Source: Undibacterium hunanense (GTDB lineage: Bacteria > Pseudomonadota > Gammaproteobacteria > Burkholderiales > Burkholderiaceae_D). From it: a stretch of DNA of 64,000 nucleotides. The notes under the pieces were generated by a model. That model had not been told where the DNA came from and did no database searches. It saw only the letters and a program-made list of their open reading frames with translations. Below, in pieces: positions 46,916 to 56,417 of this stretch (positions are counted from its first letter, which is position 1; every line of letters starts with the position of its first letter). Both the position numbers and the translations under genes were made by a program. The stretch lies in the NCBI RefSeq assembly GCF_014284335.1, contig NZ_JACOGF010000010.1, forward strand, positions 62,001 through 126,000, written 5' to 3'.

Positions 46916-48532
46916 ATGAAACACCCTGCACCGCAACGCGACAACAGCGATAAACCCGTAATCTGGACGGTGTCCATTTCGCGTCTGTTCGACATGTTCC
47001 GCGACATCATGGTCGAATACGACGGCCGCGCCGATATCGAACCCATACACATGGGTTTTGAAGAAGCGGCGCAATACCTGAAAGAACGCCTGCAAACGGA
47101 AAGATGCGATGCCGTCATTGCCGCTGGTTCAAACGGTGCCTACCTGAAAAACCGCCTGCCAGTGCCGGTCGTCATCGCCAAGGCCAGCGGCTTCGATGTC
47201 ATGCAGGCCCTGGCCAGGGCACGCAAGGTATCCCCCGCCATCGGTCTGATCAATTATCAGGAAACCATGCCGGAACTGGCGGATTTCAAAACCACCTTCG
47301 GCTTCCCGCTGGAACAACGCACCTATGTCACGGAAGAAGATGCGCGTGCCCAGATCAGTGAACTGAAAGCGGGTGGCATCCAGGCCATCGTCGGTGCTGG
47401 CCTTATCACTGACCTGGCAGAAGAAGCCGGGCTGACTGGTATCTTCATGTATTCGGCAGGGTCGATACGCCAGGCCTTTGATGACGCATTGGAAATCGCC
47501 CGCCTGACCCGGCTGGAATCTGCCCGTGGCCGCCAGCATCCGGCGGCAGATGCTCTACGCGCGCGCCACAACCTGAATGATTTGCGGGGTGACTCAGCCA
47601 TCATGCAGGCAACACGCAAATCAATCGCCCTGTTTGCCCGTTCACCCGCTACCGTGCTGCTGCAAGGCGAAACCGGCACCGGCAAGGAACTGGCGGCCCA
47701 GGCCCTGCATCGCGAAAGCACCAGGGCACGCCAGCCTTTTGTTGCCGTCAATTGCGGGGCCATTGCTGAAAGCCTGCTGGAATCCGAGTTATTTGGCTAT
47801 GAAGATGGCGCATTTACCGGATCAAAACGGGGCGGCCATGCCGGCCTGTTTGAAACCGCCCATCGTGGCACCGTATTCCTGGATGAAATTGGTGAAATGC
47901 CCCTGGGTTTGCAAACCCGGCTATTGCGTGTGCTGGAAGAACGTGAAGTGATACGCGTCGGCAGCATGCGCCCCATTCCGGTTGACGTGCGCATCATCAG
48001 CGCTACGCATTGCAATCTCGACGAGAGGATCAGGGAAGGAAAATTTCGCGCCGACCTGTATTTCCGTCTTGCCGTACTAAGACTGCATCTTCCCTCACTG
48101 CGCACACGCCAGGATGACCTGCTTCCGCTTGCTGAATGGTTTCTCAAACATGCCCTGGCCGGGATGGGCACGCGACCTCATGCCAATTTGCATGCAGAAA
48201 TCACCTCTTGCGGCAGCTTGTTGCAGCAATACAGTTGGCCCGGCAATGTACGGGAACTGCGCAATCTGATGGAACGCCTGGCCCTGTTCCTGGCCGCCGA
48301 ACCCTTGCAAGCCCTGACGCCGGGCTTTGTGGCCAGAACCTTGCCGGAACTGGTAGCCGGCAGTATGTCTGCTGATACGTATGCGCTGGCAAATTTGGCA
48401 AATCCGGCAGACTTGACGGACAAGACAGAATCACTGGAACAGATCATGCAAAAATTTGGCAATAACCGTGAAGCGGTGGCAGATTATTTGGGTATCAGCA
48501 GGACCACTTTGTGGCGACGGCTGAAAAATTGA
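46916..48532 (+). CDS. prpR: Sigma-54-dependent propionate catabolism activator PrpR
   Basis: This activator of about 538 residues has a PrpR N-terminal sensor domain ([14 protein letters not shown] to about 190; binds 2-methylcitrate in the family). An AAA+ domain follows with [11 protein letters not shown] (Walker A), [15 protein letters not shown] (sigma-54 contact loop) and [10 protein letters not shown] (Walker B). The C-terminal Fis-type helix-turn-helix is [19 protein letters not shown]. The frame opens at 46805 but residues before 46916 are low-complexity and lie against the operator, so the later ATG is preferred. Divergent from prpB and expected to drive its promoter. Confidence 0.92.
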   Translation: MKHPAPQRDNSDKPVIWTVSISRLFDMFRDIMVEYDGRADIEPIHMGFEEAAQYLKERLQTERCDAVIAAGSNGAYLKNRLPVPVVIAKASGFDVMQALARARKVSPAIGLINYQETMPELADFKTTFGFPLEQRTYVTEEDARAQISELKAGGIQAIVGAGLITDLAEEAGLTGIFMYSAGSIRQAFDDALEIARLTRLESARGRQHPAADALRARHNLNDLRGDSAIMQATRKSIALFARSPATVLLQGETGTGKELAAQALHRESTRARQPFVAVNCGAIAESLLESELFGYEDGAFTGSKRGGHAGLFETAHRGTVFLDEIGEMPLGLQTRLLRVLEEREVIRVGSMRPIPVDVRIISATHCNLDERIREGKFRADLYFRLAVLRLHLPSLRTRQDDLLPLAEWFLKHALAGMGTRPHANLHAEITSCGSLLQQYSWPGNVRELRNLMERLALFLAAEPLQALTPGFVARTLPELVAGSMSADTYALANLANPADLTDKTESLEQIMQKFGNNREAVADYLGISRTTLWRRLKN

Positions 48533-48701
48533 GGTTGGCAGCAACAGTAGAAAATAAGCGGTGCAAAATAAGCTGTGCAAATACCACCGAGGAAACATTT
48601 ATTGAACATCTTGACCACTCAATTTTCATTACGGTAAGGTAAAATGAAATTGAGCTGCAACTCACTATCAATGGGTGCATTTGTTTGCATAAAAAAATAT
48701 T

Positions 48702-49067
48702 ATGAAAAAATTACTAATTGTTGATGATAGCAAAGTGTCACGCATGGTCATACGTGCCCATGTCAAGGCAGCGCAGCCTGATTGGGACATCATCGAAGCC
48801 AGTACTGGCGAAGAGGCGATGAAATCCGTCAACGAAAACAAGCCAGACTATTGCACCATGGACATCAACATGCCTGGCATGCTGGGAACTGATGCCGCAG
48901 AGAAAATTTTAAAAGACCACCCACATATTCGTATTGCCATCTTCTCTGCCAACGTGCAAGATAGCATGCAGACACGGGCCAATTCCATAGGCAGTATTTT
49001 CGTGGCCAAGCCCGTTACTGAAAAATCGATCACCATCGTCCTCAATTATTTCGCGAGCGGTCAATGA
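48702..49067 (+). CDS. Stand-alone response regulator receiver (CheY-like)
   Basis: This 121-residue single receiver domain has acidic pocket LIVDDSK, phosphoacceptor Asp in YCTMDINMPGM, and the switch residues FSAN and Lys in VAKPV. There is no output domain, so it signals by protein contact. First gene of a tight three-gene unit: its stop overlaps the next start by ATGA. The neighbouring CheC-like phosphatase probably dephosphorylates it; this is inferred from coupling. No histidine kinase is adjacent. Confidence 0.85.
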   Translation: MKKLLIVDDSKVSRMVIRAHVKAAQPDWDIIEASTGEEAMKSVNENKPDYCTMDINMPGMLGTDAAEKILKDHPHIRIAIFSANVQDSMQTRANSIGSIFVAKPVTEKSITIVLNYFASGQ

Positions 49068-49675
49068 ACACTCTGACTGAACTTCATCTTGATGCACTGA
49101 GTGAAGTTTTCAATGTCGGCGCTGGCAGGGCAGCAGCCAGCCTTAGCGATATCGTCGGCGAAGAAGTTCGCCTGTCGGTTCCTTCGGTAGAAATTCGCAA
49201 GTCGTCCGAGATTGACGTGTCCATCATGGGCATGCAAAGTGACAAGTTTGGTGCCGTCCACCAAACCTTTAGCGGCACGTTTGAAGCTGACGCCATACTC
49301 CTGTTCACCGAATCCCATGCACTGGAAATCGTGCGCGACATGATGGGGTCGCAGATCAGTATCGAAGACCTGGCAGAGTTCGAACAGGAAGCCATGTGCG
49401 AGCTGGGCAACATCATACTCAATGCCTGCCTGTCGGCGATGGCAGATATGCTGAATATACCGCTCAGTTGTTCCCTCCCCGATTATTCGGTCGCCACCAC
49501 GGAAGAAATCTTCCGGCGTGTCAGTGATGATCTTGAACAACCTTATGTTTTGCTGCTGCATATAGACCTGACGATAGAAAGAAGGCATTCCGAAGGCCAT
49601 CTGATTTTCCTGCTCAGCTCAACCTCATTGGCTGATTTGATCACTCAAATAGAACGTTTCCTGGGGGAAACCTGA
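49064..49675 (+). CDS. CheC-type CheY-P phosphatase
   Basis: This is a 203-residue protein with two CheC active-site helices: DALSEVFNVGAGRAAASL near residue 7 and ELGNIILNACLSAMADML near 110. Each keeps the Glu and Asn that attack phospho-aspartate. CheC proteins dephosphorylate CheY-like receivers. It sits between a lone receiver and a diguanylate cyclase with overlapping starts and stops. It may reset the receiver, or be activated by it. Canonical CheC is more common in Firmicutes and Archaea. Confidence 0.82.
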   Translation: MNTLTELHLDALSEVFNVGAGRAAASLSDIVGEEVRLSVPSVEIRKSSEIDVSIMGMQSDKFGAVHQTFSGTFEADAILLFTESHALEIVRDMMGSQISIEDLAEFEQEAMCELGNIILNACLSAMADMLNIPLSCSLPDYSVATTEEIFRRVSDDLEQPYVLLLHIDLTIERRHSEGHLIFLLSSTSLADLITQIERFLGET

Positions 49676-50706
49676 TGGTGCAGTTCTTGTCCACCAGCCC
49701 GGTCGCTGTGGAGCAAATTTTGAACTCCATCAGCCTTGGTCTGATACTGGTCGATGCAGAACAACATGTCTGCATGTGGAACGGCTGGATAGAAAGACAT
49801 AGCGGCGTTGTCGCAGAGCAGGCACTGGGCCGCCATATTTCAGAAGTTTTTGAAGAATTGCCCAGTCGCGCCATCCTCAATGCCATCAGCAATACCCTGA
49901 ATTACGGCCTGCCTGTTGTCCTGTCGAATGCCCTGCATCGCTCTCCGCTGCCACTGTTTGAGCGGGTTGAGCACGACGAGGAAAAAAAGCGCATACACCA
50001 GTCCATCACCATTACGCCACTCCATGCAGACGATGGCAGCAGGCTATGCCTGATACAGGTCAGCGATTCCTCTACCTCAATCAAGCGCGAGAAAATCCTG
50101 CGCACCCATTCCGAAGCATTGAAGCGCGAAGCCACCACCGACAGCCTGACCGGTATCTATAACCGCCGCTTCTTTGATGAACATTTCAAAATTGCGATGG
50201 GCCATGCCGTACGTCACAATGTGCCGTTATCCATTTTCATGCTGGATATCGATTTCTTCAAGGAATACAACGACAGCTACGGCCATGTGGCCGGTGACAA
50301 GGCACTGATACAGGTGGCAACCGCATTGCGCAAGCAATTGCTGCGGGCCACCGATGTGCTGGCACGTTTCGGTGGGGAAGAATTCATACTGATACTGCCG
50401 AACATGGTACCCGAGCTGGCCATGCAATTTGCAGAAAAACTGCGTTGCGCTGTCTGGGACTTGAATATACCGCACATCAACTCGCGTGTCGGCGATCGCG
50501 TCAGTATCAGCATAGGTTTCAGCAATTACCACAAACATCCGGATATAGACCAGCACTTGCTGCTGAAGTGCGCGGATGCTGCTTTATATCAGGCGAAAAA
50601 AACAGGCCGTAATCAAAGTTACTATTTACCATTACAAGATTTTCAGGTGTCATCAGCCAGCACCATGGAACCCAGCGATAGTCATGACGAAGGCCTGCTG
50701 AACTAA
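49675..50706 (+). CDS. PAS-GGDEF diguanylate cyclase
   Basis: This is a 343-residue cytoplasmic protein. An N-terminal PAS-like domain (ILNSISLGLILVDAEQHVCM) is followed by a short helix and a GGDEF domain from about residue 165. The active-site loop is GGEEF (residues in RFGGEEFILILP), and the inhibitory RxxD site (RATD) lies five residues upstream, so product feedback is expected. It makes cyclic di-GMP from GTP. The start overlaps the CheC-like stop by one base, linking chemotaxis-type signalling to c-di-GMP. Confidence 0.9.
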   Translation: MVQFLSTSPVAVEQILNSISLGLILVDAEQHVCMWNGWIERHSGVVAEQALGRHISEVFEELPSRAILNAISNTLNYGLPVVLSNALHRSPLPLFERVEHDEEKKRIHQSITITPLHADDGSRLCLIQVSDSSTSIKREKILRTHSEALKREATTDSLTGIYNRRFFDEHFKIAMGHAVRHNVPLSIFMLDIDFFKEYNDSYGHVAGDKALIQVATALRKQLLRATDVLARFGGEEFILILPNMVPELAMQFAEKLRCAVWDLNIPHINSRVGDRVSISIGFSNYHKHPDIDQHLLLKCADAALYQAKKTGRNQSYYLPLQDFQVSSASTMEPSDSHDEGLLN

Positions 50707-50832
50707 TTGCTTGATGTTTAATGTTGTAAGTCCGGCTTAATTTCGATCAGGTTTTTCTTGCTTGTCAATTCCTGGCATAGGTTTTTGCCTGCTGATGACT
50801 GGTTAAACCGCACCCACCAACAAGGCACCAGA

Positions 50833-51714
50833 ATGCGTAAATCATTTTCAGTATTTTCTCCTGCACGTCGCACTATGCATCACCTGATCGCTGCCGGTCT
50901 GCTGGCTTTTTCTGGCCTGGCAAGTGCACAGCAAGTATTGCGCGTATCTGCCATACCCGATGAAGCCCCAACAGAATTGCAACGTAAATTCAAACCTCTG
51001 GGCGCACTGCTGGAGAAAAAACTGGGCATGAAAGTGGAGTTCATCCCCGTCACCGATTATGCAGCTTCGGTCGAAGGCCTGATCAGTAAAAAACTCGACA
51101 TGGTCTGGTTTGGTGGCTTTACTTTCGTGCAGGCCAAAGTCCGCAGCAAAGACCAGGTCATACCACTGGTGCAGCGTGAAGAAGATGAAAAATTCAAATC
51201 AGTGTTCATCACCACCGACAAAAGCATCACCAGACTGGAAGACCTGAAAGGCAAGACCTTTACCTTTGGATCCGAATCATCCACTTCCGGCCATCTGATG
51301 CCACGTTCCTATCTGCTGGCCGCGAAGATCAACCCTGACACGGACATGAAACGCATCGCCTTTTCTGGCGCGCATGATGCGACTGTGGCTGCGGTATCGG
51401 GCGGCAAGGTAGATGCAGGCGCCCTGAATATTTCAGTCTGGGAAAAACTGCTGGCGCAGGGCAAGGTCGATACCAAACTGGTGCACGTGTTTTACACCAC
51501 CCCAGGTTATTTTGACTATAACTGGTCAGTACGTGCCGACATGCCTGCAGACTTGCGCAAGAAGATCACCGATGCCTTCCTGAACCTTGATCCAGCCAAT
51601 CCACAAGACAAGGAAATCCTGGATCTGCAACGCGCAACACGCTTCATCCCTACCAAGGCTGACAACTACAAGGCCATCGAAGCGGCAGCGCATAATGCCG
51701 GCCTGCTGAAGTAA
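50833..51714 (+). CDS. PhnD-like substrate-binding protein (selenate/phosphonate-type ABC importer)
   Basis: This is a 293-residue periplasmic binding protein with a signal peptide (LIAAGLLAFSGLASA). The sequence LRVSAIPDEAPTELQRKF followed by VEFIPVTDYAASVEGL and DMVWFGGFTFVQAK fits the PhnD-like subgroup annotated as putative selenate transporter binding proteins. The start at 50833 is preferred over 50758 because the signal peptide follows. It overlaps the ATPase start by one base. True ligand (oxyanion or phosphonate) cannot be told from sequence; no C-P lyase genes are near. Confidence 0.82.
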   Translation: MRKSFSVFSPARRTMHHLIAAGLLAFSGLASAQQVLRVSAIPDEAPTELQRKFKPLGALLEKKLGMKVEFIPVTDYAASVEGLISKKLDMVWFGGFTFVQAKVRSKDQVIPLVQREEDEKFKSVFITTDKSITRLEDLKGKTFTFGSESSTSGHLMPRSYLLAAKINPDTDMKRIAFSGAHDATVAAVSGGKVDAGALNISVWEKLLAQGKVDTKLVHVFYTTPGYFDYNWSVRADMPADLRKKITDAFLNLDPANPQDKEILDLQRATRFIPTKADNYKAIEAAAHNAGLLK

Positions 51715-52598
51715 TGCCGGTAACAATGAGGGCAGCACAGCTACGTTTACAACAGTTAAGCGTGGCTATTCCCGGTGCAGCCCAGGCTGCACCAACAGGA
51801 GCAGGGCAAGGACAGCAGCAACATATTCTTGAGAATATTGATCTGGCAGTGACACAGGGTGAACAGATTGCCATCATAGGCCCATCCGGTGCGGGCAAAA
51901 CTACCCTGCTGCATACCCTGGCTGCGGCGCATCAGCCAGCAAGTGGTCAATTCCAGTTCATGGACAAGGATGTCTGGGCACTGTCGCATACGGCACGTCA
52001 TGTATTGCGCCGTCATCTGTTCCTGGCGCCACAAACACCGCCACTACCGGCACGCCAGCGCGTTGTCACGGCGGTGCTGGCTGGTCGCCTGCCACGCTGG
52101 ACGCTGACGCAGGCACTACGTAATCTGATCAAACCCACAGACCCACTGGCTGCCTGGCAAGCCTTGCAACGCTTTGACCTGCAACACAAGCTTTATGCAA
52201 GGGTAGATAAACTGTCTGGTGGTGAGCGCCAGCGCTGTGGCCTGGCACGCCTGTTATTGTCCGATGCCAGCCTCTTGCTGGTAGATGAACCCCTGTCTGC
52301 GCTAGACCCCACGCTGGCCCTGCAAACTCTGAACACTCTGCAGCAGGAAGCAAAACAACGCAATGCGACGCTGATCTGTAGCCTGCATCAGGTAGAGCTG
52401 GCACGCCTGCACTTCCCGCGCATCATCGGCCTGCGTGCCGGCAAAGTTCTGTTCGACAGCGACAAGGTGGATGATCAGATGCTCGCTGACCTCTATCGTA
52501 ATACTGGGAATGAGGGCAATCCTCAGCAGTCATTGGATGTAGCGGTACTGAGCCAGCCTGGCTCGCCCGGTTTTGCTGATGCACCTCGCTGCTTTTAA
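51714..52598 (+). CDS. ABC transporter ATP-binding protein (PhnC-like)
   Basis: This is a 294-residue ATPase: Walker A GPSGAGKTT, a Q-loop region FLAPQTP, signature LSGGERQRCGLAR, Walker B LLLVDEPLSALDP and switch His in ICSLHQVEL. It powers the importer with the two permeases that follow. Start and previous stop overlap (TAATG). The inserted Ala/Gln-rich stretch near residues 18-33 is unusual but does not touch the motifs. Confidence 0.88.
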   Translation: MPVTMRAAQLRLQQLSVAIPGAAQAAPTGAGQGQQQHILENIDLAVTQGEQIAIIGPSGAGKTTLLHTLAAAHQPASGQFQFMDKDVWALSHTARHVLRRHLFLAPQTPPLPARQRVVTAVLAGRLPRWTLTQALRNLIKPTDPLAAWQALQRFDLQHKLYARVDKLSGGERQRCGLARLLLSDASLLLVDEPLSALDPTLALQTLNTLQQEAKQRNATLICSLHQVELARLHFPRIIGLRAGKVLFDSDKVDDQMLADLYRNTGNEGNPQQSLDVAVLSQPGSPGFADAPRCF

Positions 52599-52603
52599 GC
52601 ACG

Positions 52604-53443
52604 ATGACACACCAGACAAGCCCTGCTGATATACCGCATGATCCTGCCTGGCGCATGCGGGTGACAGCCACGCTGTGTATGCTGGTGCTACTCTGGCCCA
52701 TGCTGCTGGTCACTGAATTCAAACCCTGGCAACTGATTGATGCGCAAAGCCTGGGGGCGACCTGGCGTTTTTTGTCCGGCTTTTTTCCACCTGCACATTC
52801 CACAGAGTTTTTACTGATCGTGCTGGAAGCCACCTGGCAAACCATCGCCATTGCCACGGCAGGCCTGACACTGGCCTTGCTGGGCGCGATACCCATGACC
52901 CTGATCGTCAATGAGCATTTATCGATTTCACGCATAGGCAGCGGACGCATGCATGGCATGGCCAGGCTGTTGCGCCAGATCGTGCGCTGGAAGCTGGTCT
53001 TGCTACGCAGTGTGCCCGAACTGGTGTGGGCCCTGCTGTTTGTGCGCCTGGTGGGGCTGGGGCCAACTGCTGGTGTATTTGCCATCGCCCTTACTTATGC
53101 GGGCATGTTGGGCAAGGTCTATGCAGAAATACTGGAAGCCAATGATGCCCACGCCACTGACAGCCTGCTCAGGAACGGCAGCAGCCGCCTGACGGCATTT
53201 CTGTACGGGGCATTGCCAAATGCCGCACCGGAACTGATTTCCTACACCATCTATCGCTGGGAATGTGCCATACGTGGCTCGGTCGTCATGGGTTTTGTCG
53301 GTGCTGGCGGCCTGGGGCAGCGTATGGATGAATCGATGAAAATGTTATCCGGCGCTGAAGTATCGACCATGCTGCTGGTCTTCGTCCTGCTGGTCGGCAT
53401 CGCCGACCTGGCCAGCAAATTGTTCCGCAAGGCTCTGGCATGA
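52604..53443 (+). CDS. ABC transporter permease (PhnE-like), first of two
   Basis: This is a 279-residue inner-membrane permease of the binding-protein-dependent family. It has about five to six membrane segments, and the cytoplasmic EAA-type loop is seen around LRNGSSRLTAFLYGALPNAAPELI with the following G. It pairs with the second permease, which it overlaps by ATGA. Substrate is set by the PhnD-like protein upstream. Confidence 0.87.
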   Translation: MTHQTSPADIPHDPAWRMRVTATLCMLVLLWPMLLVTEFKPWQLIDAQSLGATWRFLSGFFPPAHSTEFLLIVLEATWQTIAIATAGLTLALLGAIPMTLIVNEHLSISRIGSGRMHGMARLLRQIVRWKLVLLRSVPELVWALLFVRLVGLGPTAGVFAIALTYAGMLGKVYAEILEANDAHATDSLLRNGSSRLTAFLYGALPNAAPELISYTIYRWECAIRGSVVMGFVGAGGLGQRMDESMKMLSGAEVSTMLLVFVLLVGIADLASKLFRKALA

Positions 53444-54243
53444 ATACGCATGATAACAACATGCCAGTCGCACCGGCGCTATTCACCCCGCTCAAGCTGG
53501 CATTAAGCACAGGTATCATCTTGCTGGTCGTGGCCAGCTTTGTCAGTCTGAACATGGAATGGCGCGCCCTGTTCAGTGACGATGCCGCTGGCAAAACATG
53601 GGAATTCCTGCAAGGCTTCGCACCGCCTGACGTCAGTCCTGCCCTACTCCACAAAACTGTCCTGGCGTCTTTTGAGACCCTGGCCATGTCGGCACTGGGT
53701 ACATTGATTGCTGCCATCCTTGGCCTGTTTCTGGCATTGCCAGCCAGCGGTCGTTTTGGCCAGACTGCAAAAAGCAGTACGCGATTATTTCTGAATGTAG
53801 CGCGCGCCATACCCGAACTGGTGTGGGCATCCATCATGCTGATTGCCGCCGGTCTGGGTCCATTTGCTGGCACTATCGCACTGGCCGCCCATACCACAGG
53901 CGTACTTGGCCGCCTGTTTGCTGAAGTACTGGAAAACGCCGCGCCGCAGGCAGAGACCAGCTTGCGCCTGAACGGCGCGTCTGCCATCAATGCCTTTATG
54001 TATGCCACGTTGCCACAAAGCCTGCCGCAAATGCTGTCTTATACCCTGTACCGCTGGGAAAACAACATCCGCGCCGCAGCCATACTCGGCGTGGTCGGCG
54101 CCGGTGGACTGGGGCAGATGTTGAAGTATCATTTGTCACTGTTCCAGATGCAAACCGCCGCCACGGTCATCATCGCCATGCTGATACTGGTCGCCATGGT
54201 GGATGCATTGAGCTTCGCAATGCGGCGCTGGCTCATGCATTAG
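53440..54243 (+). CDS. ABC transporter permease (PhnE-like), second of two
   Basis: This is a 267-residue permease, clearly paralogous to its neighbour: RLNGASAINAFMYATLPQSL parallels the first loop, and the C-terminal RAAAILGVVGAGGLGQMLK matches its partner. The two would form a heterodimeric channel. The gene ends 14 bases before an AAA ATPase gene that is probably cotranscribed. Confidence 0.87.
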   Translation: MNTHDNNMPVAPALFTPLKLALSTGIILLVVASFVSLNMEWRALFSDDAAGKTWEFLQGFAPPDVSPALLHKTVLASFETLAMSALGTLIAAILGLFLALPASGRFGQTAKSSTRLFLNVARAIPELVWASIMLIAAGLGPFAGTIALAAHTTGVLGRLFAEVLENAAPQAETSLRLNGASAINAFMYATLPQSLPQMLSYTLYRWENNIRAAAILGVVGAGGLGQMLKYHLSLFQMQTAATVIIAMLILVAMVDALSFAMRRWLMH

Positions 54244-54257
54244 ATTAAAATGACTTC

Positions 54258-54992
54258 ATGAGCCTATCCGCCAAACCCTATCTGCAACGCATCAGCATGC
54301 GCGATGATGCTGTCATTGATTTTGACAGTTACCCTTACCACATCCCGGCAGTACGGGAACTGGACGCGCTGGAATTTCATGCTGATGTGACTTTTTTCGT
54401 CGGCGAAAACGGTGCCGGCAAATCAACGGTCCTGGAAGCGATTGCCATGGCGCTGGGTTATGGGCAGGAAGGCGGCACGAAGAATGTCGCGCATCGCACG
54501 ACAGAGTCGGTATCTTCGCTCCATCAGAATCTGCGACTATCCAAAAGCTTCAAGAAACCACGCGATGGCTATTTCTTGCGGGCGGAGAGTTTTTTCAACA
54601 TTGCTACCTACATGGATGAAGTCGGCTATGCAGGTGGTTATGGCGGTTCGCTACATGCGCGTTCACATGGCGAATCTTTCATGGCGCTGTTGCTGAACAA
54701 GCTCGAAGGAAATGGCCTTTACCTGATGGATGAACCCGAAGCTGCGCTGTCACCCAACCGTCAACTGGCCGCCCTGAGCGCCATCCATCAACTGGTGCAG
54801 GATGGTTCGCAATTCATCATCGCCACTCATTCACCGATACTGCTGTCTTACCCCCACGCAAAAATTTATCAGTTTGACGGCAGCGGCATCACGGAAACCA
54901 GTTATGAGGACACAGAACACTTTGCAGTGACCCGTGACTTTCTCAACAATTATCCCAAGCGGCTGGAACAGTTATTGGCCGATGAAGAATAA
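54258..54992 (+). CDS. AAA/ABC-type ATPase (predicted), downstream of the importer
   Basis: This is a 244-residue ATPase of the AAA_21/23 type: Walker A FFVGENGAGKST, a degenerate signature (SHGESFMALLLNKLEG), Walker B GLYLMDEPEAALSP and the switch His in FIIATHSPILLSYP. No membrane or DNA-binding domain is fused. Members of this stand-alone group have varied roles and the function here is unknown. It follows the permeases by 14 bases and is convergent with the YfcC-like gene. Confidence 0.8.
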   Translation: MSLSAKPYLQRISMRDDAVIDFDSYPYHIPAVRELDALEFHADVTFFVGENGAGKSTVLEAIAMALGYGQEGGTKNVAHRTTESVSSLHQNLRLSKSFKKPRDGYFLRAESFFNIATYMDEVGYAGGYGGSLHARSHGESFMALLLNKLEGNGLYLMDEPEAALSPNRQLAALSAIHQLVQDGSQFIIATHSPILLSYPHAKIYQFDGSGITETSYEDTEHFAVTRDFLNNYPKRLEQLLADEE

Positions 54993-55012
54993 ACAGATTC
55001 TCAAGGCTTGCT

Positions 55013-56404
55013 TTACCAATCGATTACACAAGACAAAGCCAGCAAAGCCAGTGCCAGGACAAAGTACAATAACTGCAAGGGTATCATCCACTTCGCCCAG
55101 GTCGCCCAGGGTATGCGCGCCAGCGCCAGCACGCCGACGGTAATGCCGGATGTCGGTATCATCGGCGTCGTGAATTCACCAAACTGAAATGCCAGTATGG
55201 CAGTCTGTCTGGTCACGCCGACCAGGTCAGCCAGCGGTGCCATGATGGGCATGGTCAATGCTGCCTGCCCGCTTCCGGAATGGATGAAAAAGTTGATGAC
55301 AGACTGAATCACAAACATCTTGTGTGCCGCAAAGATGGGATGCGAGGACTGCACGAAAGGCATGAGAAAATTCAACATGGTGTCAATAATATTGGCATCA
55401 CGTGCCAGTATCATGGTGCCGCGTGCCAGGGCTATCACCAGTGCGGTGGTGACCAGGTCTTTGGCACCCTGCATAAAAGCTTCTACAAAACTGTCAGCAC
55501 TGAGCTTGCCGACCACACCCACCAGGATCGCCATGACCAGGAACAGGGCAGCAATCTCTTCTATATACCAGTTGTATTTAACTACACCGACCACCATGGT
55601 GATCAGCGTGAAAAGGAACATACATAGCACAGCCTTGTGAGTCGTGGTCATGCCAGTAAAACTGGTGAATTCATCGATTTTAAGATTTTTGCGTTTTTCC
55701 TCATCAATTCCAAAAGTTGGGCTGAGCATGGGATTTTTCTTGATGCGTGCCGCATACCAGCTGAGAAAAGCAATAGTGACCACTGTCGCCAGCAACCACG
55801 CAACAAGCCGGAAACCTATGCCGGAAAATAAGGGCACGCCAGCAATTCCCTGCGCAATACCCACATTGAAGGGATTCAGAAACGCCGCTGCAAAGCCCAC
55901 TTGTGAACCGATAAAGGGAATCGATACGCCTACGACCGAGTCATAGCCCAACGCCAGTGCCAGCGGGATGAAAATCATGACGAAGGGTATCGCTTCTTCT
56001 GCCATGCCAAAGGTGGCGCCGCCCAAAGAAAACAGCGTCACGAACAGGGGAATGATACCAGCCCTGACCAGGCTGGAATGAGTATGCGCCCTGGCCACGG
56101 ATTTGATCATGGCATCAATCGCTTCAGTCTTTTGCAAAACCGCAAAAGCACCACCGACAATAAGTACAAAGCCTATGATCAGTGCAGCCTCAACAAAACC
56201 CTTGACCGGTGCCATCATCAGGGCAACTGCACCTTGCGGATTGCTGGTGACGTAGTGAAAGGTGGAAGGATCAATAAGTGTCTTGCCATTGACCACATGG
56301 GTATCATATTTGCCACCGGGTACCAGCCAGGTAGCCAGCGCAATCAGGGCCAGCAAGGAAAATAACAGAACAAAGGTATTCGGCAATCTGAGTTTTTTCA
56401 GCAT
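55013..56404 (-). CDS. YfcC/DcuC-like membrane transporter
   Basis: This is a 463-residue multi-pass inner-membrane protein with about ten to twelve hydrophobic segments. Conserved parts are NTFVLLFSLLALIALATWLV at the start, GGAFAVLQKTEAIDAMI, SLGGATFGMAEEAIPF, the paired half-helix motif NFFIHSGSGQAALTMPIMAPL, and a final TTPMIPTSGITVGVLALA. These fit the C4-dicarboxylate/YfcC (UPF0206-type) family, also proposed for amino acids or dipeptides. The start at 56404 is preferred over a longer frame. Lies 13 bases after the deacylase gene, one operon; likely imports the product or substrate of that enzyme. Confidence 0.85.
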   Translation of the reverse strand: MLKKLRLPNTFVLLFSLLALIALATWLVPGGKYDTHVVNGKTLIDPSTFHYVTSNPQGAVALMMAPVKGFVEAALIIGFVLIVGGAFAVLQKTEAIDAMIKSVARAHTHSSLVRAGIIPLFVTLFSLGGATFGMAEEAIPFVMIFIPLALALGYDSVVGVSIPFIGSQVGFAAAFLNPFNVGIAQGIAGVPLFSGIGFRLVAWLLATVVTIAFLSWYAARIKKNPMLSPTFGIDEEKRKNLKIDEFTSFTGMTTTHKAVLCMFLFTLITMVVGVVKYNWYIEEIAALFLVMAILVGVVGKLSADSFVEAFMQGAKDLVTTALVIALARGTMILARDANIIDTMLNFLMPFVQSSHPIFAAHKMFVIQSVINFFIHSGSGQAALTMPIMAPLADLVGVTRQTAILAFQFGEFTTPMIPTSGITVGVLALARIPWATWAKWMIPLQLLYFVLALALLALSCVIDW

Positions 56405-56417
56405 GATGGATTCCAGG

